A DNA stretch of 64,000 bases from contig NZ_CP021659.1 in assembly GCF_003122425.1 (NCBI RefSeq), forward strand, positions 2,480,001-2,544,000, in the 5' to 3' direction. Positions 1 through 9,654 of this stretch are shown here, in pieces. The translations under genes and the position numbers were made by a program. Source of the DNA: Candidatus Fukatsuia symbiotica. GTDB taxonomy: Bacteria > Pseudomonadota > Gammaproteobacteria > Enterobacterales > Enterobacteriaceae. The notes below the pieces were generated by a model, which saw nothing but the letters and a program-made list of their open reading frames with translations, was not told where the DNA came from and ran no database searches. The stretch's first letter is position 1. Each line of letters starts with the position of its first letter.

Positions 1-933
1 AATATTAGGCCCGGTGACGAAGTGATCATGCCGAGCTTTACTTTTGTCTCTACCGCTAATGCATTTGTACTACGTGGTGCAGAAATACGGTTTGTTGATA
101 TCCGACCAGATACCATGAACATTGATGAAAGCAAAATTGAGGCGGCAATCACGGATAAAACTCGCGTTATTGTTCCTGTGCATTACGCAGGGGTGGCTTG
201 CGAAATGGATGCCATTATGGCGCTGGCAAAAAAATATCGCTTATTTGTCGTCGAAGATGCCGCTCAAGGCGTCATGTCGACATACAAGGGCAAAGCGTTA
301 GGAAGTATCGGCGATATTGGCTGTTTTAGCTTTCATGAAACCAAAAATTACAGCGCGGGGGGTGAAGGGGGCGCGATCTTGCTGAACGATGCTACATTGA
401 TCGAACGCGCTGAAATTATCCGCGAAAAAGGCACTAATCGTAGCCAATTCTTCCGTGGTCAGGTGGATAAATACACTTGGCGTGATATTGGTTCCAGTTA
501 CCTGATGTCAGATATACAGGCCGCCTATCTGTGGGGTCAGCTAGAACATGCAGAACAAATTAACCAGCGCCGTCTAGTATTGTGGAACTGCTATTATCAA
601 AGTTTAACGCCACTGGGGGACAGTAAACGAATTGAACTGCCCACGATCCCTGCTGATCTCATACATAATGCCCACATGTTTTATATTAAATTGCGTGATA
701 TAGATGATCGTGACGCCTTCATTAACCATATGAAAAATTCGGATATTTTGACAGTATTCCACTATATTCCATTGCATACTTGCTCTATGGGTGAAAAGTT
801 TGGGCGTTTTTCGGGTGAAGATCGCTTTACTCGATCACAAAGTGAACGTCTAGTGCGTCTACCCCTGTTTTACAACCTGACTGATGCCGATCAGCAAAAG
901 GTCATCAATGCCACGCTAAGTTTTTTTTCCTGA
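1..933 (+). CDS. wecE: dTDP-4-amino-4,6-dideoxygalactose transaminase WecE (5' end outside window)
   Basis: PLP-dependent aminotransferase that makes dTDP-Fuc4N from the 4-keto sugar for enterobacterial common antigen (ECA) in the cytoplasm. The frame is open from base 1, so the gene begins upstream; GTG at 22 and ATG at 28 are internal. The Schiff-base lysine lies in FHETKNYSAGGEGG, typical of WecE, and DEVIMPSFTFVSTANAF matches the family's N-terminal half. About 310 residues are visible, while family members are about 375. The stop is one base before wzxE, as expected in the wec operon. Confidence 0.95.
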   Translation, partial: NIRPGDEVIMPSFTFVSTANAFVLRGAEIRFVDIRPDTMNIDESKIEAAITDKTRVIVPVHYAGVACEMDAIMALAKKYRLFVVEDAAQGVMSTYKGKALGSIGDIGCFSFHETKNYSAGGEGGAILLNDATLIERAEIIREKGTNRSQFFRGQVDKYTWRDIGSSYLMSDIQAAYLWGQLEHAEQINQRRLVLWNCYYQSLTPLGDSKRIELPTIPADLIHNAHMFYIKLRDIDDRDAFINHMKNSDILTVFHYIPLHTCSMGEKFGRFSGEDRFTRSQSERLVRLPLFYNLTDADQQKVINATLSFFS

Positions 934-934
934 T

Positions 935-2185
935 ATGTCGCTGGCAAAAGCATCGATCTGGACGACGGGTTCTACGCTAATAAAAATTGGTGTCGGGCTG
1001 GTCGTGATTAAGTTGCTCGCGGTCACTTTTGGCCCTAGTGGCGTGGGTCAGGCAGGGAATTTTCGCCAATTAATCACAGTATTAGCTGTGTTGTCTGGTG
1101 CCGGTATTTTTAACGGTGTTACCAAATATGTTGCTGAATATTCTCGACAACCTGAAAAGTTACGGACGCTGCTAGGAACGTCATCAACTCTGGTATTCGG
1201 ATTTTCTACTCTACTAGCGCTGATTTTTCTGTTAGCGGCCAAACCGATCAGTATCGCGTTATTTGGATCCGCTGATTATCAAAATGTGGTGCGCGCACTC
1301 GCTTTTATCCAAATGGGTATCGCCTACGCTAATTTATTTTTGGCAATTTTGAAAGGCTATCGTGATGCTGCCGGTAACGCCTTAGCCGTTATCACCGGTA
1401 GCCTGATAGGCGTAGCAGTCTATTATTTTGCTTTCCGGCTGGGTGGTTACTCAGGAGCACTACTGGGCTTGGCTCTCGTACCTGCATTGGTGATGATCCC
1501 GGCATTTTTGTTATTGGGTCGCCGTAAAGCGATCCCATTCCACTATTTGAAATTAGGTTGGGATAAAAAACGGGTTAGCCAGCTAGGTAAATTCACCATC
1601 ATGGCGTTGATCACTTCAGCAACCCTACCGCTAGCGTACGTAATGATGCGCAATCTGCTGGCTAACGACTACAGCTGGCAGGCTGTGGGGATTTGGCAAG
1701 GGGTAAGTAGTATCTCGGATGCTTATCTACAATTTATCACCGCATCCTTTACCGTATATTTGCTGCCTACTTTGTCACGATTGCAAGATAAAGACGATAT
1801 CGCTCGTGAGATCCTGCGTTCATTGAAATTTGTACTACCGACGGTAGCAACTATCAGTCTGTTGGTTTGGCTGTTGCGTGATTTTGCCATCTGGTTATTG
1901 TTCTCCAACCATTTCGCCGCCATGCGTGATCTCTTTGCCTGGCAGCTGGTGGGAGATGTATTGAAAGTGGGATCTTATGTTTTTGGTTATCTGGTGATTG
2001 CAAAAGCATCATTACGTTTCTATTTATTAACTGAAATAAGCCAATTCTTACTGCTAACAGGTTTTACGCATTGGTTAATTCCTCTGCATGGTGCTCTTGG
2101 CGCGGCACAGGCCTATATGGCAACGTATATCGTTTATTTTGCCCTGTGTAGCGGTGCATTTTTCATTTATTGTCGACGAACATAA
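935..2185 (+). CDS. wzxE: ECA lipid III flippase WzxE
   Basis: Integral membrane protein of the polysaccharide-transporter (MOP) superfamily, 416 aa, that flips undecaprenyl-PP-linked ECA trisaccharide across the inner membrane. About twelve hydrophobic segments alternate with short basic loops. The N-terminus MSLAKASIWT and the GPSGVGQAGNFRQL segment are characteristic. ATG follows the wecE stop by one base, giving translational coupling. No disruption is seen. Confidence 0.95.
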   Translation: MSLAKASIWTTGSTLIKIGVGLVVIKLLAVTFGPSGVGQAGNFRQLITVLAVLSGAGIFNGVTKYVAEYSRQPEKLRTLLGTSSTLVFGFSTLLALIFLLAAKPISIALFGSADYQNVVRALAFIQMGIAYANLFLAILKGYRDAAGNALAVITGSLIGVAVYYFAFRLGGYSGALLGLALVPALVMIPAFLLLGRRKAIPFHYLKLGWDKKRVSQLGKFTIMALITSATLPLAYVMMRNLLANDYSWQAVGIWQGVSSISDAYLQFITASFTVYLLPTLSRLQDKDDIAREILRSLKFVLPTVATISLLVWLLRDFAIWLLFSNHFAAMRDLFAWQLVGDVLKVGSYVFGYLVIAKASLRFYLLTEISQFLLLTGFTHWLIPLHGALGAAQAYMATYIVYFALCSGAFFIYCRRT

Positions 2186-2196
2186 TATAGATAAGC

Positions 2197-3342
2197 ATGA
2201 AGGCCCTTATTCACGTATTGGGATCGGACATCCCACATCATAATCTGACGGTATTGCGTTTCTTTAATGATGTACTAGTGCCTCTCTTAGCTGAACAAAA
2301 GCAGCAAGGGCAGTATTTTATGGTCGTAACACAAGATGTAGCACCTTTTAATGCATTTACCAAACTGACCATTGAAACATACTGCGATAAAAAAACGCTC
2401 GCCAAAGCAGTGATTACACAAGCTCAGAAGAATCGGAACAAACACTTTTTCTGGCATGGACAATTCAATGTCATGTTATGGCTGGCACTGTTGTGCGGGA
2501 AAATTAAATCAGCGCAAGTATATTGGCATGTGTGGGGAGCTGATTTATATGAAGTCACCCCTCATTGGAAATTTCGTCTGTTTTATCTGCTACGGCGTAT
2601 AGCACAAGGCAAAGTCGGGCATGTTTTTGCGACCCGTGGTGATTTACTTTATTTTCAGCAACGTCATCCACAGGTAGCGACGTCCTTACTCTATTTTCCA
2701 ACCCGTATGGATCCTGCACTCACTACTAACAGCAAAAAGATAGAGGGTGGGGAAAGAAATAATTTGGCAAAACCGTCAACCTGTCACATGACTATTCTCG
2801 TCGGTAACTCCGGTGATGTGACTAACCGCCATATTGAAGCCCTTAAAGCCATTTATCAGCAATTTGGCTCTGATGTTATGGTGATCTTGCCGATGGGTTA
2901 TCCACAGAATAATGACACTTATATAGAGCGAGTCAGAAGAGAGGGGCTGACTCTATTTGCGCCGGAAAGGCTACGTATACTGACACAACAGATGGCATTT
3001 GATGATTATTTAACTATTTTGCGTCAATGCGATCTGGGCTATTTTATTTTCCAACGACAACAAGGTATCGGCACCCTCTGTTTATTAACTCAATTAGCTG
3101 TGCCTTGTGTCCTTAGCCGCCATAATCCATTCTGGCAGGATTTAGCTGAACAATATATCCCCTTTTTCTTCTACGGTGATACTCTCGATGAACAGCTCCT
3201 GCGTAAGGCACAATACCAGCTTGCTGAGTTGGATAAACAATCGATCACTTTTTTCAATCCCAACTATATTGATGGTTGGCGACAAGCACTGATGACAATA
3301 AACGCCAATAACATAAGTATTAATAACGACAGGAAAAGATAA
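2197..3342 (+). CDS. wecF: TDP-Fuc4NAc:lipid II Fuc4NAc transferase WecF
   Basis: Glycosyltransferase (GT56 type) that adds the third sugar, Fuc4NAc, to ECA lipid II; soluble or peripheral at the inner membrane. At 381 aa it is slightly longer than the roughly 360 aa norm, with an insertion near residues 180-195. Recognisable parts are [16 protein letters not shown] at the start, HVWGADLY, and the C-terminal block [13 protein letters not shown]. It starts 11 bases after wzxE and its stop abuts the wzyE start, so it lies inside the ECA operon. Confidence 0.93.
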   Translation: MKALIHVLGSDIPHHNLTVLRFFNDVLVPLLAEQKQQGQYFMVVTQDVAPFNAFTKLTIETYCDKKTLAKAVITQAQKNRNKHFFWHGQFNVMLWLALLCGKIKSAQVYWHVWGADLYEVTPHWKFRLFYLLRRIAQGKVGHVFATRGDLLYFQQRHPQVATSLLYFPTRMDPALTTNSKKIEGGERNNLAKPSTCHMTILVGNSGDVTNRHIEALKAIYQQFGSDVMVILPMGYPQNNDTYIERVRREGLTLFAPERLRILTQQMAFDDYLTILRQCDLGYFIFQRQQGIGTLCLLTQLAVPCVLSRHNPFWQDLAEQYIPFFFYGDTLDEQLLRKAQYQLAELDKQSITFFNPNYIDGWRQALMTINANNISINNDRKR

Positions 3343-4674
3343 ATGACCCTAGAACAATTCAGCGGTTTGTTAGGCGTTTATTTGATCGCGGTAAGCTTTA
3401 TCTTCATCTTGACCTATCAAGAATTCAGACGCGTACGCTTTAACTTTAATGTGCTCTTTTCCATGCTGTATTTACTGACTTTTTATTTCGGTTTCCCTCT
3501 GACTTGCCTATTGGTATTTCAATTTAATGTTGTTGTCTCACCGGCGGAGTACCTGCTCTATGCACTACTAACGGCAACTTCTTTTTACGCCATTTACTAT
3601 ATAACTTATAAAACACTTTTGCGTCAGCCACTTACTCAGCAGCACCAACCACTTTTCACCATAAATCGAGTGGAAGCCAATCTAACCTGGATATTGTTGG
3701 CATTAGTGGCAATCGTGACCCTTGGCGTATTTTTCCTGCAAAATGGTTTTCTATTATTCAAACTCAATTCTTATAGCCAAATTTTTTCCCGCGATGTTTC
3801 TGTCGTCGCCTTAAAACGTTTTTTTTATTTTTTTATCCCAGCAATGCTAGTGGTGTATTTTCTCAAACAGAGTAAGCGTGCTTGGATATTTTTTCTGGCT
3901 AGCACACTGACGTTTGGTATGCTGACTTACATTATCGTTGGCGGTACGCGTGCAAATATTATTATTGCTTTTGCATTGTTTCTGTTTATGGGTATTGCCC
4001 GTGGCTGGATAACCTTATCAATGTTATTTATGGCCGCGGTATTCGGCGTTGTGAGTATGTTCTGGCTAGCATTAAAACGTTATAACCTTGATGTTAATGG
4101 TACGGAAGCCTTCTACACTTTTCTCTATTTAACACGTGATACCTTCTCACCGTGGGAGAATCTGGCGTTATTATTGCAAAACTATGACAAAATAGATTTT
4201 CAGGGATTAGCCCCGATCATTCGTGATTTTTACGTCTTTATTCCTGGTTTTCTGTGGCCTGATCGCCCTCATTTCGTCCTTAACACGGCGAATTATTTCA
4301 CCCAGGATTTATTGGATAACCATTCGGGTCTCGCTATTTCTCCAACGTTATTAGGCTCATTGCTTGTCATGGGTGGAGTACTCTTTATTCCTCTTGGTGC
4401 CGTGGCGGTAGGACTGATTATTAAATGGTTTGATTGGTTATACCAACAAGGTCTTACTGAAACGAACCGTTATAAAGCGGCGATTCTACAAAGTTTCTGC
4501 TTTGGCGCAATTTTCAATATGATCGTATTAGCACGTGAAGGACTGGACTCGTTTATATCACGTGTCGTGTTTTTCACTATCATTTTTTTTACCTGCCTAC
4601 TACTGGCAAAACTACTGTATTGGTTATTCAATACGGGTGGTTTGATTAAACAACGGATAAGATATACAGATTAA
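3343..4674 (+). CDS. wzyE: ECA polymerase WzyE
   Basis: Polytopic inner-membrane polymerase that joins ECA trisaccharide repeats in the periplasm. It has 443 aa with about eleven transmembrane segments and a large periplasmic loop around residues 260-320 ([29 protein letters not shown]). ATG is directly adjacent to the wecF stop. In the usual order wecG follows immediately; here a short repeat separates them, so read-through into wecG may be altered. Confidence 0.94.
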   Translation: MTLEQFSGLLGVYLIAVSFIFILTYQEFRRVRFNFNVLFSMLYLLTFYFGFPLTCLLVFQFNVVVSPAEYLLYALLTATSFYAIYYITYKTLLRQPLTQQHQPLFTINRVEANLTWILLALVAIVTLGVFFLQNGFLLFKLNSYSQIFSRDVSVVALKRFFYFFIPAMLVVYFLKQSKRAWIFFLASTLTFGMLTYIIVGGTRANIIIAFALFLFMGIARGWITLSMLFMAAVFGVVSMFWLALKRYNLDVNGTEAFYTFLYLTRDTFSPWENLALLLQNYDKIDFQGLAPIIRDFYVFIPGFLWPDRPHFVLNTANYFTQDLLDNHSGLAISPTLLGSLLVMGGVLFIPLGAVAVGLIIKWFDWLYQQGLTETNRYKAAILQSFCFGAIFNMIVLAREGLDSFISRVVFFTIIFFTCLLLAKLLYWLFNTGGLIKQRIRYTD

Positions 4675-4678
4675 TCAT

Positions 4679-4824
4679 TAGACTTCTTGCAAAACCGTAG
4701 CGGGTGTAGTGTGAAGTCAAGGCACCTGGAGCACAGCAACCGCTGTGTACATGCGAGTACGTGAGGATTGCGAGCACCACGTAACGCAGAATCCACAGCA
4801 CTAGTAGGTTTTGCAAAAAGCCTA
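4679..4824 (+). repeat. Family A short repeat, copy A1
   Basis: About 146 bp TA-bounded element with inverted ends TAGACTTCTTGCAAAACC and, in inverse orientation, GGTTTTGCAAAAAGCCTA. It is inserted between wzyE and wecG. The interior (AAGTCAAGGC, GAGGATTGCGAGCACCACG, AACGCAGAATCC) recurs at 21519, 22743, 25147, 26467, 37164, 59653 and 60746. It has no coding capacity, and its size and ends suggest a non-autonomous MITE. Confidence 0.85.
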
Positions 4825-4861
4825 TTCACCTCGGATCTGTATTCTTTATAAGGATAAAATA

Positions 4862-5601
4862 ATGGGTTCCAATATGCTTATCCCCAAATATGATGTACGT
4901 GGCTTCAAGATTTTTGGCTTTCGTGATAGGGATCAAACGATTAATTATCTATTCGATAACAATCAGGTTAAAACCGGAACACTGGTGGCAATGAATGCAG
5001 AAAAGTTATTGACGGCGGAACAAGATACTGAACTGCGTACTTTACTCGATAATGCCGACTATCTCTATGCTGATGGTATTAGTATGGTAAATGCTATCGG
5101 TCGTAAATACCCGCAAGCTGAAGTCTCACGCGTGGCAGGAGCCGACCTATGGCCAGCATTAATGCAACGGGCAGGACAACAGAACACACCGGTATTCCTG
5201 GTGGGTGGCAAACCAGAGGTTCTCACCCAAACTGAAGAAAAATTACGTATGCAGTGGAACGTCAATATAGTCGGCAGCCAAGACGGTTATTTCACAGCCG
5301 AACAACGAGAAACATTACTTACCCGTATTGCTGCCAGTGGGCGGTAATAGTAACAGTGGCGCTGGGATCACCAAAACAGGAAATTTTTATCCGTGATTGC
5401 TACCAACTCTATCCTAATGCTTTATATATGGGCGTCGGCGGCACCTATGATGTCTTTACCGGTCGTGCTAAACGCGCGCCAAAGCGTTGGCAAGATCTCG
5501 GGCTAGAATGGCTATACCGGCTGTTATCACAACCGAGCCGCATTGGTCGCCAGCTAAAATTGCTTAGATTTGCTTATTATTATTACCGTGGACATTTGTG
5601 A
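4862..5601 (+). pseudogene. wecG: UDP-ManNAcA transferase WecG, frameshifted
   Basis: WecG transfers ManNAcA to ECA lipid I to form lipid II (WecG/TagA/CpsF family, GT26). The first 161 codons, ATG 4862 with upstream AAGGA, match WecG ([34 protein letters not shown]) and end at TAA 5345 right after AASG. The remainder ([38 protein letters not shown]) continues in another frame to 5601. One extra G near 5339-5343 would restore a protein of about 246 aa. It could be a true pseudogene, a sequencing error or a rescued frameshift. Confidence 0.88.
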
Positions 5602-5770
5602 TCCTTGCTCTGAATAGCACGATATGCTGTAAAATTGGCAATAGAGGCCGTTTTTTCATATTGACTTATAAAAAAATGAATAAAGGGTAAACAAATGAAT
5701 CATTCCGATTTAAAAAGCACTAGACAGACTGATATTAAAACCGTAGTATCCTCACCCGCAACGGTGCCGA

Positions 5771-5847
<77 letters not shown>

Positions 5848-5911
5848 TTAGTTTTGTGTGCGAGAGCTGCGGAAGCGGAGTCACGACTTAAAAGGCGTTG
5901 GCTTTTGTGAT

Positions 5912-5988
5912 GGTGGCTATAGCTCAGTTGGTAGAGCCCTGGATTGTGATTCCAGTTGTCGTGGGTTCGAGCCCCATTAGCCACCCCA
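5912..5988 (+). tRNA. hisR: tRNA-His(GTG)
   Basis: 77 nt including the extra 5' G typical of tRNA-His and a terminal CCA; the anticodon is GTG in the loop TTGTGAT. It is nearly identical to the enterobacterial hisR sequence, second in the conserved cluster. Confidence 0.96.
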
Positions 5989-6003
5989 AATTTTGTGAGA
6001 CAT

Positions 6004-6090
6004 GCGATGGTGGCGGAATTGGTAGACGCGCTAGCTTCAGGTGTTAGTGTCCTTACGGACGTGAGGGTTCGATTCCCTCCCTTCGCACCA
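6004..6090 (+). tRNA. leuT: tRNA-Leu(CAG)
   Basis: 87 nt class II tRNA with a long variable arm (TGTCCTTACGGACG), anticodon CAG in the loop TTCAGGT and encoded CCA. The acceptor stem GCGATGG / CCTTCGC contains an unpaired T:T at position 5:68, which is unusual for an expressed tRNA and may mark mild decay. Confidence 0.95.
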
Positions 6091-6162
6091 CACGGTCTAT
6101 ATCGTTATTTGTTGACGTTGAAAGAATAAAGTATAGAGTGAAATTGATCTGCATTAATAAAT

Positions 6163-6239
6163 CGGCGAGTAGCGCAGCCTGGTAGCGCAACTGGTTTGGG
6201 ACCAGTGGGTCGGAGGTTCGAGTCCTCTCTCGCCGACCA
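6163..6239 (+). tRNA. proM: tRNA-Pro(TGG)
   Basis: 77 nt cloverleaf starting CGGCGAGTAGCGCAGCC, anticodon TGG in the loop TTTGGGA, encoded CCA. Last of the four-gene cluster and the nearest host gene to the integrase-bearing element that follows. Its 3' end is not repeated at the far side of that element. Confidence 0.96.
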
Positions 6240-6282
6240 AATACATTATCAGCCAGTATTAGCAACTGACTGTAATCCTACA

Positions 6283-6317
6283 AAAACCCGCATTCCAATT
6301 AGGTTTGCGGGTTTTTT
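6283..6317 (+). terminator. Rho-independent terminator of the tRNA operon
   Basis: Stem AAACCCGCA / TGCGGGTTT with a loop of about 13 nt, followed by a T-run. Placed 44 nt after proM, it is the natural end of the tRNA transcript and separates it from the integrated element. Confidence 0.85.
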
Positions 6318-6359
6318 ATTGCCTGTTATCTTTAAGTATGGCAGGGCTATACTCTGTTT

Positions 6360-6423
6360 TTTAGGGGCTAGATTTGGGATTCTATCTTTTAGTCCTCAAA
6401 ATAGGTAGTCCCATAGTCCTATT
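6360..6423 (+). repeat. Left direct repeat of the island (att-like)
   Basis: About 64 bp sequence (core GGCTAGATTTGGGATTCTAT, then AAAATAGG and GTCCCAT) immediately upstream of the integrase start. An imperfect direct copy lies at 18659-18724. Integrases of this type usually sit next to their attachment site, so the two copies plausibly mark the ends of the integrated element. They could instead be conserved integrase upstream regions from two separate elements. Confidence 0.6.
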
Positions 6424-7129
6424 AATGGTGATTATGGCAATACAAGCAAAACCTCTGACTAATACCGAAGTAAAAGCCGCAAAGGCAGTTAATAAAGAGT
6501 TATCTTTGTATGATGGCGGTGGATTACTGCTATTAGTTAAATCATCAGGTGTTAAAACCTGGCGTCTACGCTACTATCATCCCTCAACAAAAAAGCGAAC
6601 AACCTTAACACTGGGACATTACCCCGCTTTATCACTGGCAGAAGCAAGGCGTGTACGAGAGGAGATAAGAGCACTCTTGGCACAAGGAATTGACCCACAG
6701 GAGCAACAAAGGCAGCAACAAGAAAAAGAAAAGGCATCTAATAACAATACCTTTGCTAAAATCACTGCCGATTGGTTTGCAGTAAAAAAATCAAAAGGAT
6801 TGCGGGCGCATACGCTTAACGATATATGGCGATCACCGGAAAAGAACATCTTTCCTTATGTGGAAGGGGTGGCTATCACTAAATTGACCGCACAAACATT
6901 TATACAAGCGATGGAGCCTATTCGTGTCAGTGGCCGCTTGGAAACAGTGCGGCGGGTGACTCAGCGTATTAATGAAGTGATGAACTATGCCGTTAATGCA
7001 GAGCTGCTTCAAACCAACCCAGCCACGAAAATTAGTCAGGTCTTTGAAAAACCAGTGATTAAGCACATGCCGACGATTAGGCCAGAGCAGTTACCTGATT
7101 TGATGCGTTCTTTATCCGTTGCCAATATA

Positions 7130-8223
7130 TACCCGTGATCAATGAAGATGCTTGATTTTGAAGTCGATAAGGATCATGCTCATAGCCATGAAAATAGAGC
7201 TGACTGCTGACCAGAAAATTACCCTCGAAGCCCAACATCGTCAAAGCCATGACCGCCGTGTCTGTGACAGGATCCGGTGTGTTTTGTTGTCCGCAGACGG
7301 CTGGACTCCCCCTATGATTGCTCACTCACAGCTCATTAATGAAACCACGGTGCGGCGCCACCTTACAGACTATCATAAACTCAACAAGCTCAAGCCTGAA
7401 AATGGCGGCTCCGATGGCTATCTCAATGCGGAACAGACCACGTCGCTGGTTGAACATCTCACCCAGCAGCTCTACCACCACAATCACCAAATTGTGGCCT
7501 ATATCGCTGGACGCTGGAACATCACCTTTACCGTATCAGGTCTGTATAAAGGGTTGAAGCAGCATGGCTTTAGCTATAAAAAGCCGAAAGGTGTTCCGCA
7601 TAAATTTGCCGTTGAGAAACAGCAGCAATTTATAAAGACCTACAGCGAATTGAAAGACGCCGCGGGTAATGACCCCATACTGTTTATTGATGCCGTTCAT
7701 CCGACACAAACCACCAAAATAAGCTACGGCTGGATACGAAAAGGCCAGGATAAAACGATAGAGACCACCGGGAGCAGAACGCGGTTGAATATCATGGGAG
7801 CCTTGAACATCCAGAATGTGGCTAACCCCATAATCCGTGATGATGAGACGATTAACAGCGAAAATGTGGTTCACTTCCTGTCTGCCATTCGCGCGCATTA
7901 TCCCATCACGACAACGGCACATGTGATCCTCGAGGGTGCAGGCTATCACCGTTCACAGCTTGTGCAAGACGCCGCGCTTACGTTGAATATCCAGCTTCAT
8001 TACCTTCCGCCGTATAGCCCGAATCTAAACCCGATAGAGCGATTGTGGAAGGTGATGAATGAGCAAACACGAAACAATAGATATTACCCATCTAAACAGA
8101 GTTTTAAGAACGATATCTTAAACTTCTTTGAGGTGAAGCTACCACAAATGGCAAGTTCTCTGGTATCTCGCTTAAACGATAATTTCCAGGCGCTAAATCC
8201 TGCATCTTGATTTCACTTGGGTA
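7130..8223 (+). mobile_element. IS630-family insertion sequence, copy 1
   Basis: 1094 bp element beginning TACCC and ending GGGTA, flanked by TA on both sides, with imperfect inverted ends (TACCCGTGATCAATGAAGAT versus TACCCAAGTGAAATCAAGAT). It contains one transposase gene. A copy of the same length lies in inverted orientation at 52800-53893. Inserted in the integrase gene. Confidence 0.92.
7188..8210 (+). CDS. IS630-family transposase
   Basis: DDE transposase of the IS630/Tc1-mariner superfamily, 340 aa from ATG 7188; in-frame ATG 7176 and TTG 7152 are alternatives. An N-terminal helix-turn-helix region ([20 protein letters not shown]) is followed by the catalytic core: first Asp in FIDAVHPT and Glu in LNPIERLWK. 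The second acidic position reads ILEGAGYH, where the family usually has Asp (ILDNAGYH or ILDGAGYH). It differs from the copy at 52813 by only three amino acids. Confidence 0.93.
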   Translation: MKIELTADQKITLEAQHRQSHDRRVCDRIRCVLLSADGWTPPMIAHSQLINETTVRRHLTDYHKLNKLKPENGGSDGYLNAEQTTSLVEHLTQQLYHHNHQIVAYIAGRWNITFTVSGLYKGLKQHGFSYKKPKGVPHKFAVEKQQQFIKTYSELKDAAGNDPILFIDAVHPTQTTKISYGWIRKGQDKTIETTGSRTRLNIMGALNIQNVANPIIRDDETINSENVVHFLSAIRAHYPITTTAHVILEGAGYHRSQLVQDAALTLNIQLHYLPPYSPNLNPIERLWKVMNEQTRNNRYYPSKQSFKNDILNFFEVKLPQMASSLVSRLNDNFQALNPAS

Positions 8224-8774
8224 TAGAGTTACAAACGAGACTGGTGATAGAATTTCAGTTATTGACGATTGCGAGACCCGCAGAAGCCGCTAGCGCCCGG
8301 TGGGATGAAATCAATCTGATAGATAAAACATGGACAATCCCAGCCGGTCGCATGAAAATGCGCCGTGAACATGTTGTGCCACTCTCTCCCCAATCGCTGG
8401 CGGTATTGGAGGTGATGAAATCGATCAGTGCACACCGGCCTTTTGTCTTTCCCTCCTTTAAAGATCCCTCTCTTCCAATGAATAGCTCTTCGGCCAATGC
8501 AGCCTTGCGACGTATGGGCTATAAGGGGATACTGGTTTCACATGGATTGAGATCAATTGCCAGTACTGCACTGAATGAAAAAGGGTTTGCTCCGGATGTG
8601 ATTGAAGCCGCTTTATCTCATGTTGATACCAACGAAGTACGCCGAGCTTACAACCGCAGCACTTATTTGGAACAACGTAGAGTCTTGATGGACTGGTGGG
8701 GTGAATTCGTTGAACAATCTGCAACAGGGAAATTTACTGCCGCCGAAGGCGTGAGAGGATTACGAATCAAATAA

Positions 8775-8943
8775 TAATAAGATGGAATAAGGAAAAATAG
8801 TCAAAGCATGATGTTACCATCAAATGTTTACGTTAATTTCTATAGACCCCTTCTCTTTCATGCATAAAATACTGGCCTCAAATATTAACTGACACTTTTC
8901 GATGTGTGTTTCATATTAGTAAATGGATAATAGGCATTAATTA
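8775..8943. other. Intergenic spacer after the integrase
   Basis: AT-rich spacer of about 170 bp between the integrase remnant and the first small gene of the element. No tRNA fragment, terminator hairpin or repeat family member is recognisable. Confidence 0.5.
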
Positions 8944-9114
8944 ATGAACGATTCATTCCTTGACGAATACGCCGAGTTTGCATACATGGATTTAAGTATT
9001 GTGTTGGATGCTTTTATCACTGAAGGCTATTTAGATCACTGCGAAGCGCATTCTTATCTGTGCCGAATAATTAAAGGCGGTGCCACCCTTTCCCCCTGTG
9101 GCATTTTATCGTAA
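8944..9114 (+). CDS. Small acidic hypothetical protein
   Basis: 56-residue reading frame from ATG 8944 (MNDSFLDEYAEFAYMDLS), acidic at the N-terminus, with helical-looking segments and three Cys residues. It overlaps the next gene's possible start by 35 bases. The position after the integrase suggests an accessory gene of the element. Family not recognised. Confidence 0.4.
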   Translation: MNDSFLDEYAEFAYMDLSIVLDAFITEGYLDHCEAHSYLCRIIKGGATLSPCGILS

Positions 9115-9544
9115 GCCCTTCAATCCTCTGCCTTTTGATGACTATCAAGAATTTGAAAAAACCGAAAGGGAGTCCGTGATAAAAGCGTTGAGAGACGCCG
9201 CTTATTTTAATACTGATCAGAATTTTTCTATCACTTATCTACAGCGAAAGGAATTAATTCACCGACTTAAGATTACAGGGAAGCCCATTCCTAACGCCAT
9301 CATTTCACGTCGTCACCAAGCTAGCACTAGCAACACGGGTCGACTATCGACAGCCTGTAAAATAGCCATTGTCACTCTTTACGAAAAAACACACTGCACT
9401 CTTTCAGCTAATTATACGCAAGCGGCAAATATATTGTCGGCTTATGTGACTGAGGCGGGTTATAACCACAAGTTTAATAAAGATACTATTAAGAACTGGT
9501 ACGAAGAAGTCAAAAACAACATACAGAAAATTTCTCACCGCTAA
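9080..9544 (+). CDS. Hypothetical protein of the integrated element
   Basis: 154 aa from GTG 9080, beginning MPPFPPVAFYRKPFNPLPFDD, with an alpha-helical, basic C-terminal half (KDTIKNWYEEVKNNIQ). Codon use resembles the surrounding genes and the frame has no interruption. Later in-frame starts are possible because the first codon overlaps the previous gene. No confident family; the pattern suggests a DNA-associated or regulatory protein encoded by the element. Confidence 0.55.
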   Translation: MPPFPPVAFYRKPFNPLPFDDYQEFEKTERESVIKALRDAAYFNTDQNFSITYLQRKELIHRLKITGKPIPNAIISRRHQASTSNTGRLSTACKIAIVTLYEKTHCTLSANYTQAANILSAYVTEAGYNHKFNKDTIKNWYEEVKNNIQKISHR

Positions 9545-9654
9545 TTAAGAGACGAGGGAGCTAATTTAGCCCCCTCTTTCTTTCAATCTATAAAAAAAAG
9601 ATCAATCCTATCTGTATCCGCTGGTCATCCCGTTTACTCAAGGAAAATAGAGAG

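Larger units (their letters stand above)
6434..8774 (+). pseudogene. P4-type tyrosine recombinase, split by IS630
   Basis: N-terminal part 6434-7129 carries the DUF4102-type arm-binding region (KPLTNTEVKAAK, LSLYDGGGLLLLV, LTLGHYPALSLAEAR) and the core-binding domain. The C-terminal part 8226-8774 carries the catalytic domain, with Arg in TIARPAEAASARW, HGLRS, LSHVD and a Tyr near RSTYLEQRR. The IS at 7130-8223 separates the halves. Family alignment predicts continuous reading across the site (AN-I-ELQTR), but removing the IS plus one TA would leave the halves two bases out of phase. Confidence 0.9.

Noticed and set aside
22-30. GTG/ATG as true start of the first gene
   Set aside because: The frame is open to base 1 and encodes conserved WecE sequence before it (NIRPGDE).
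6163-6239. tRNA-Pro 3' end as the island attachment core
   Set aside because: No copy of its last 15-20 bases is present near 18650-18770.
6053-6265. Minus-strand ORF over the tRNAs
   Set aside because: It contains [11 protein letters not shown] and RREGIEPSRP, the familiar artefact of translating tRNA genes in reverse.
7536-7949. Antisense ORF in the IS630 transposase (also 53074-53487)
   Set aside because: It appears identically in both IS copies because the DNA is the same; no independent support.
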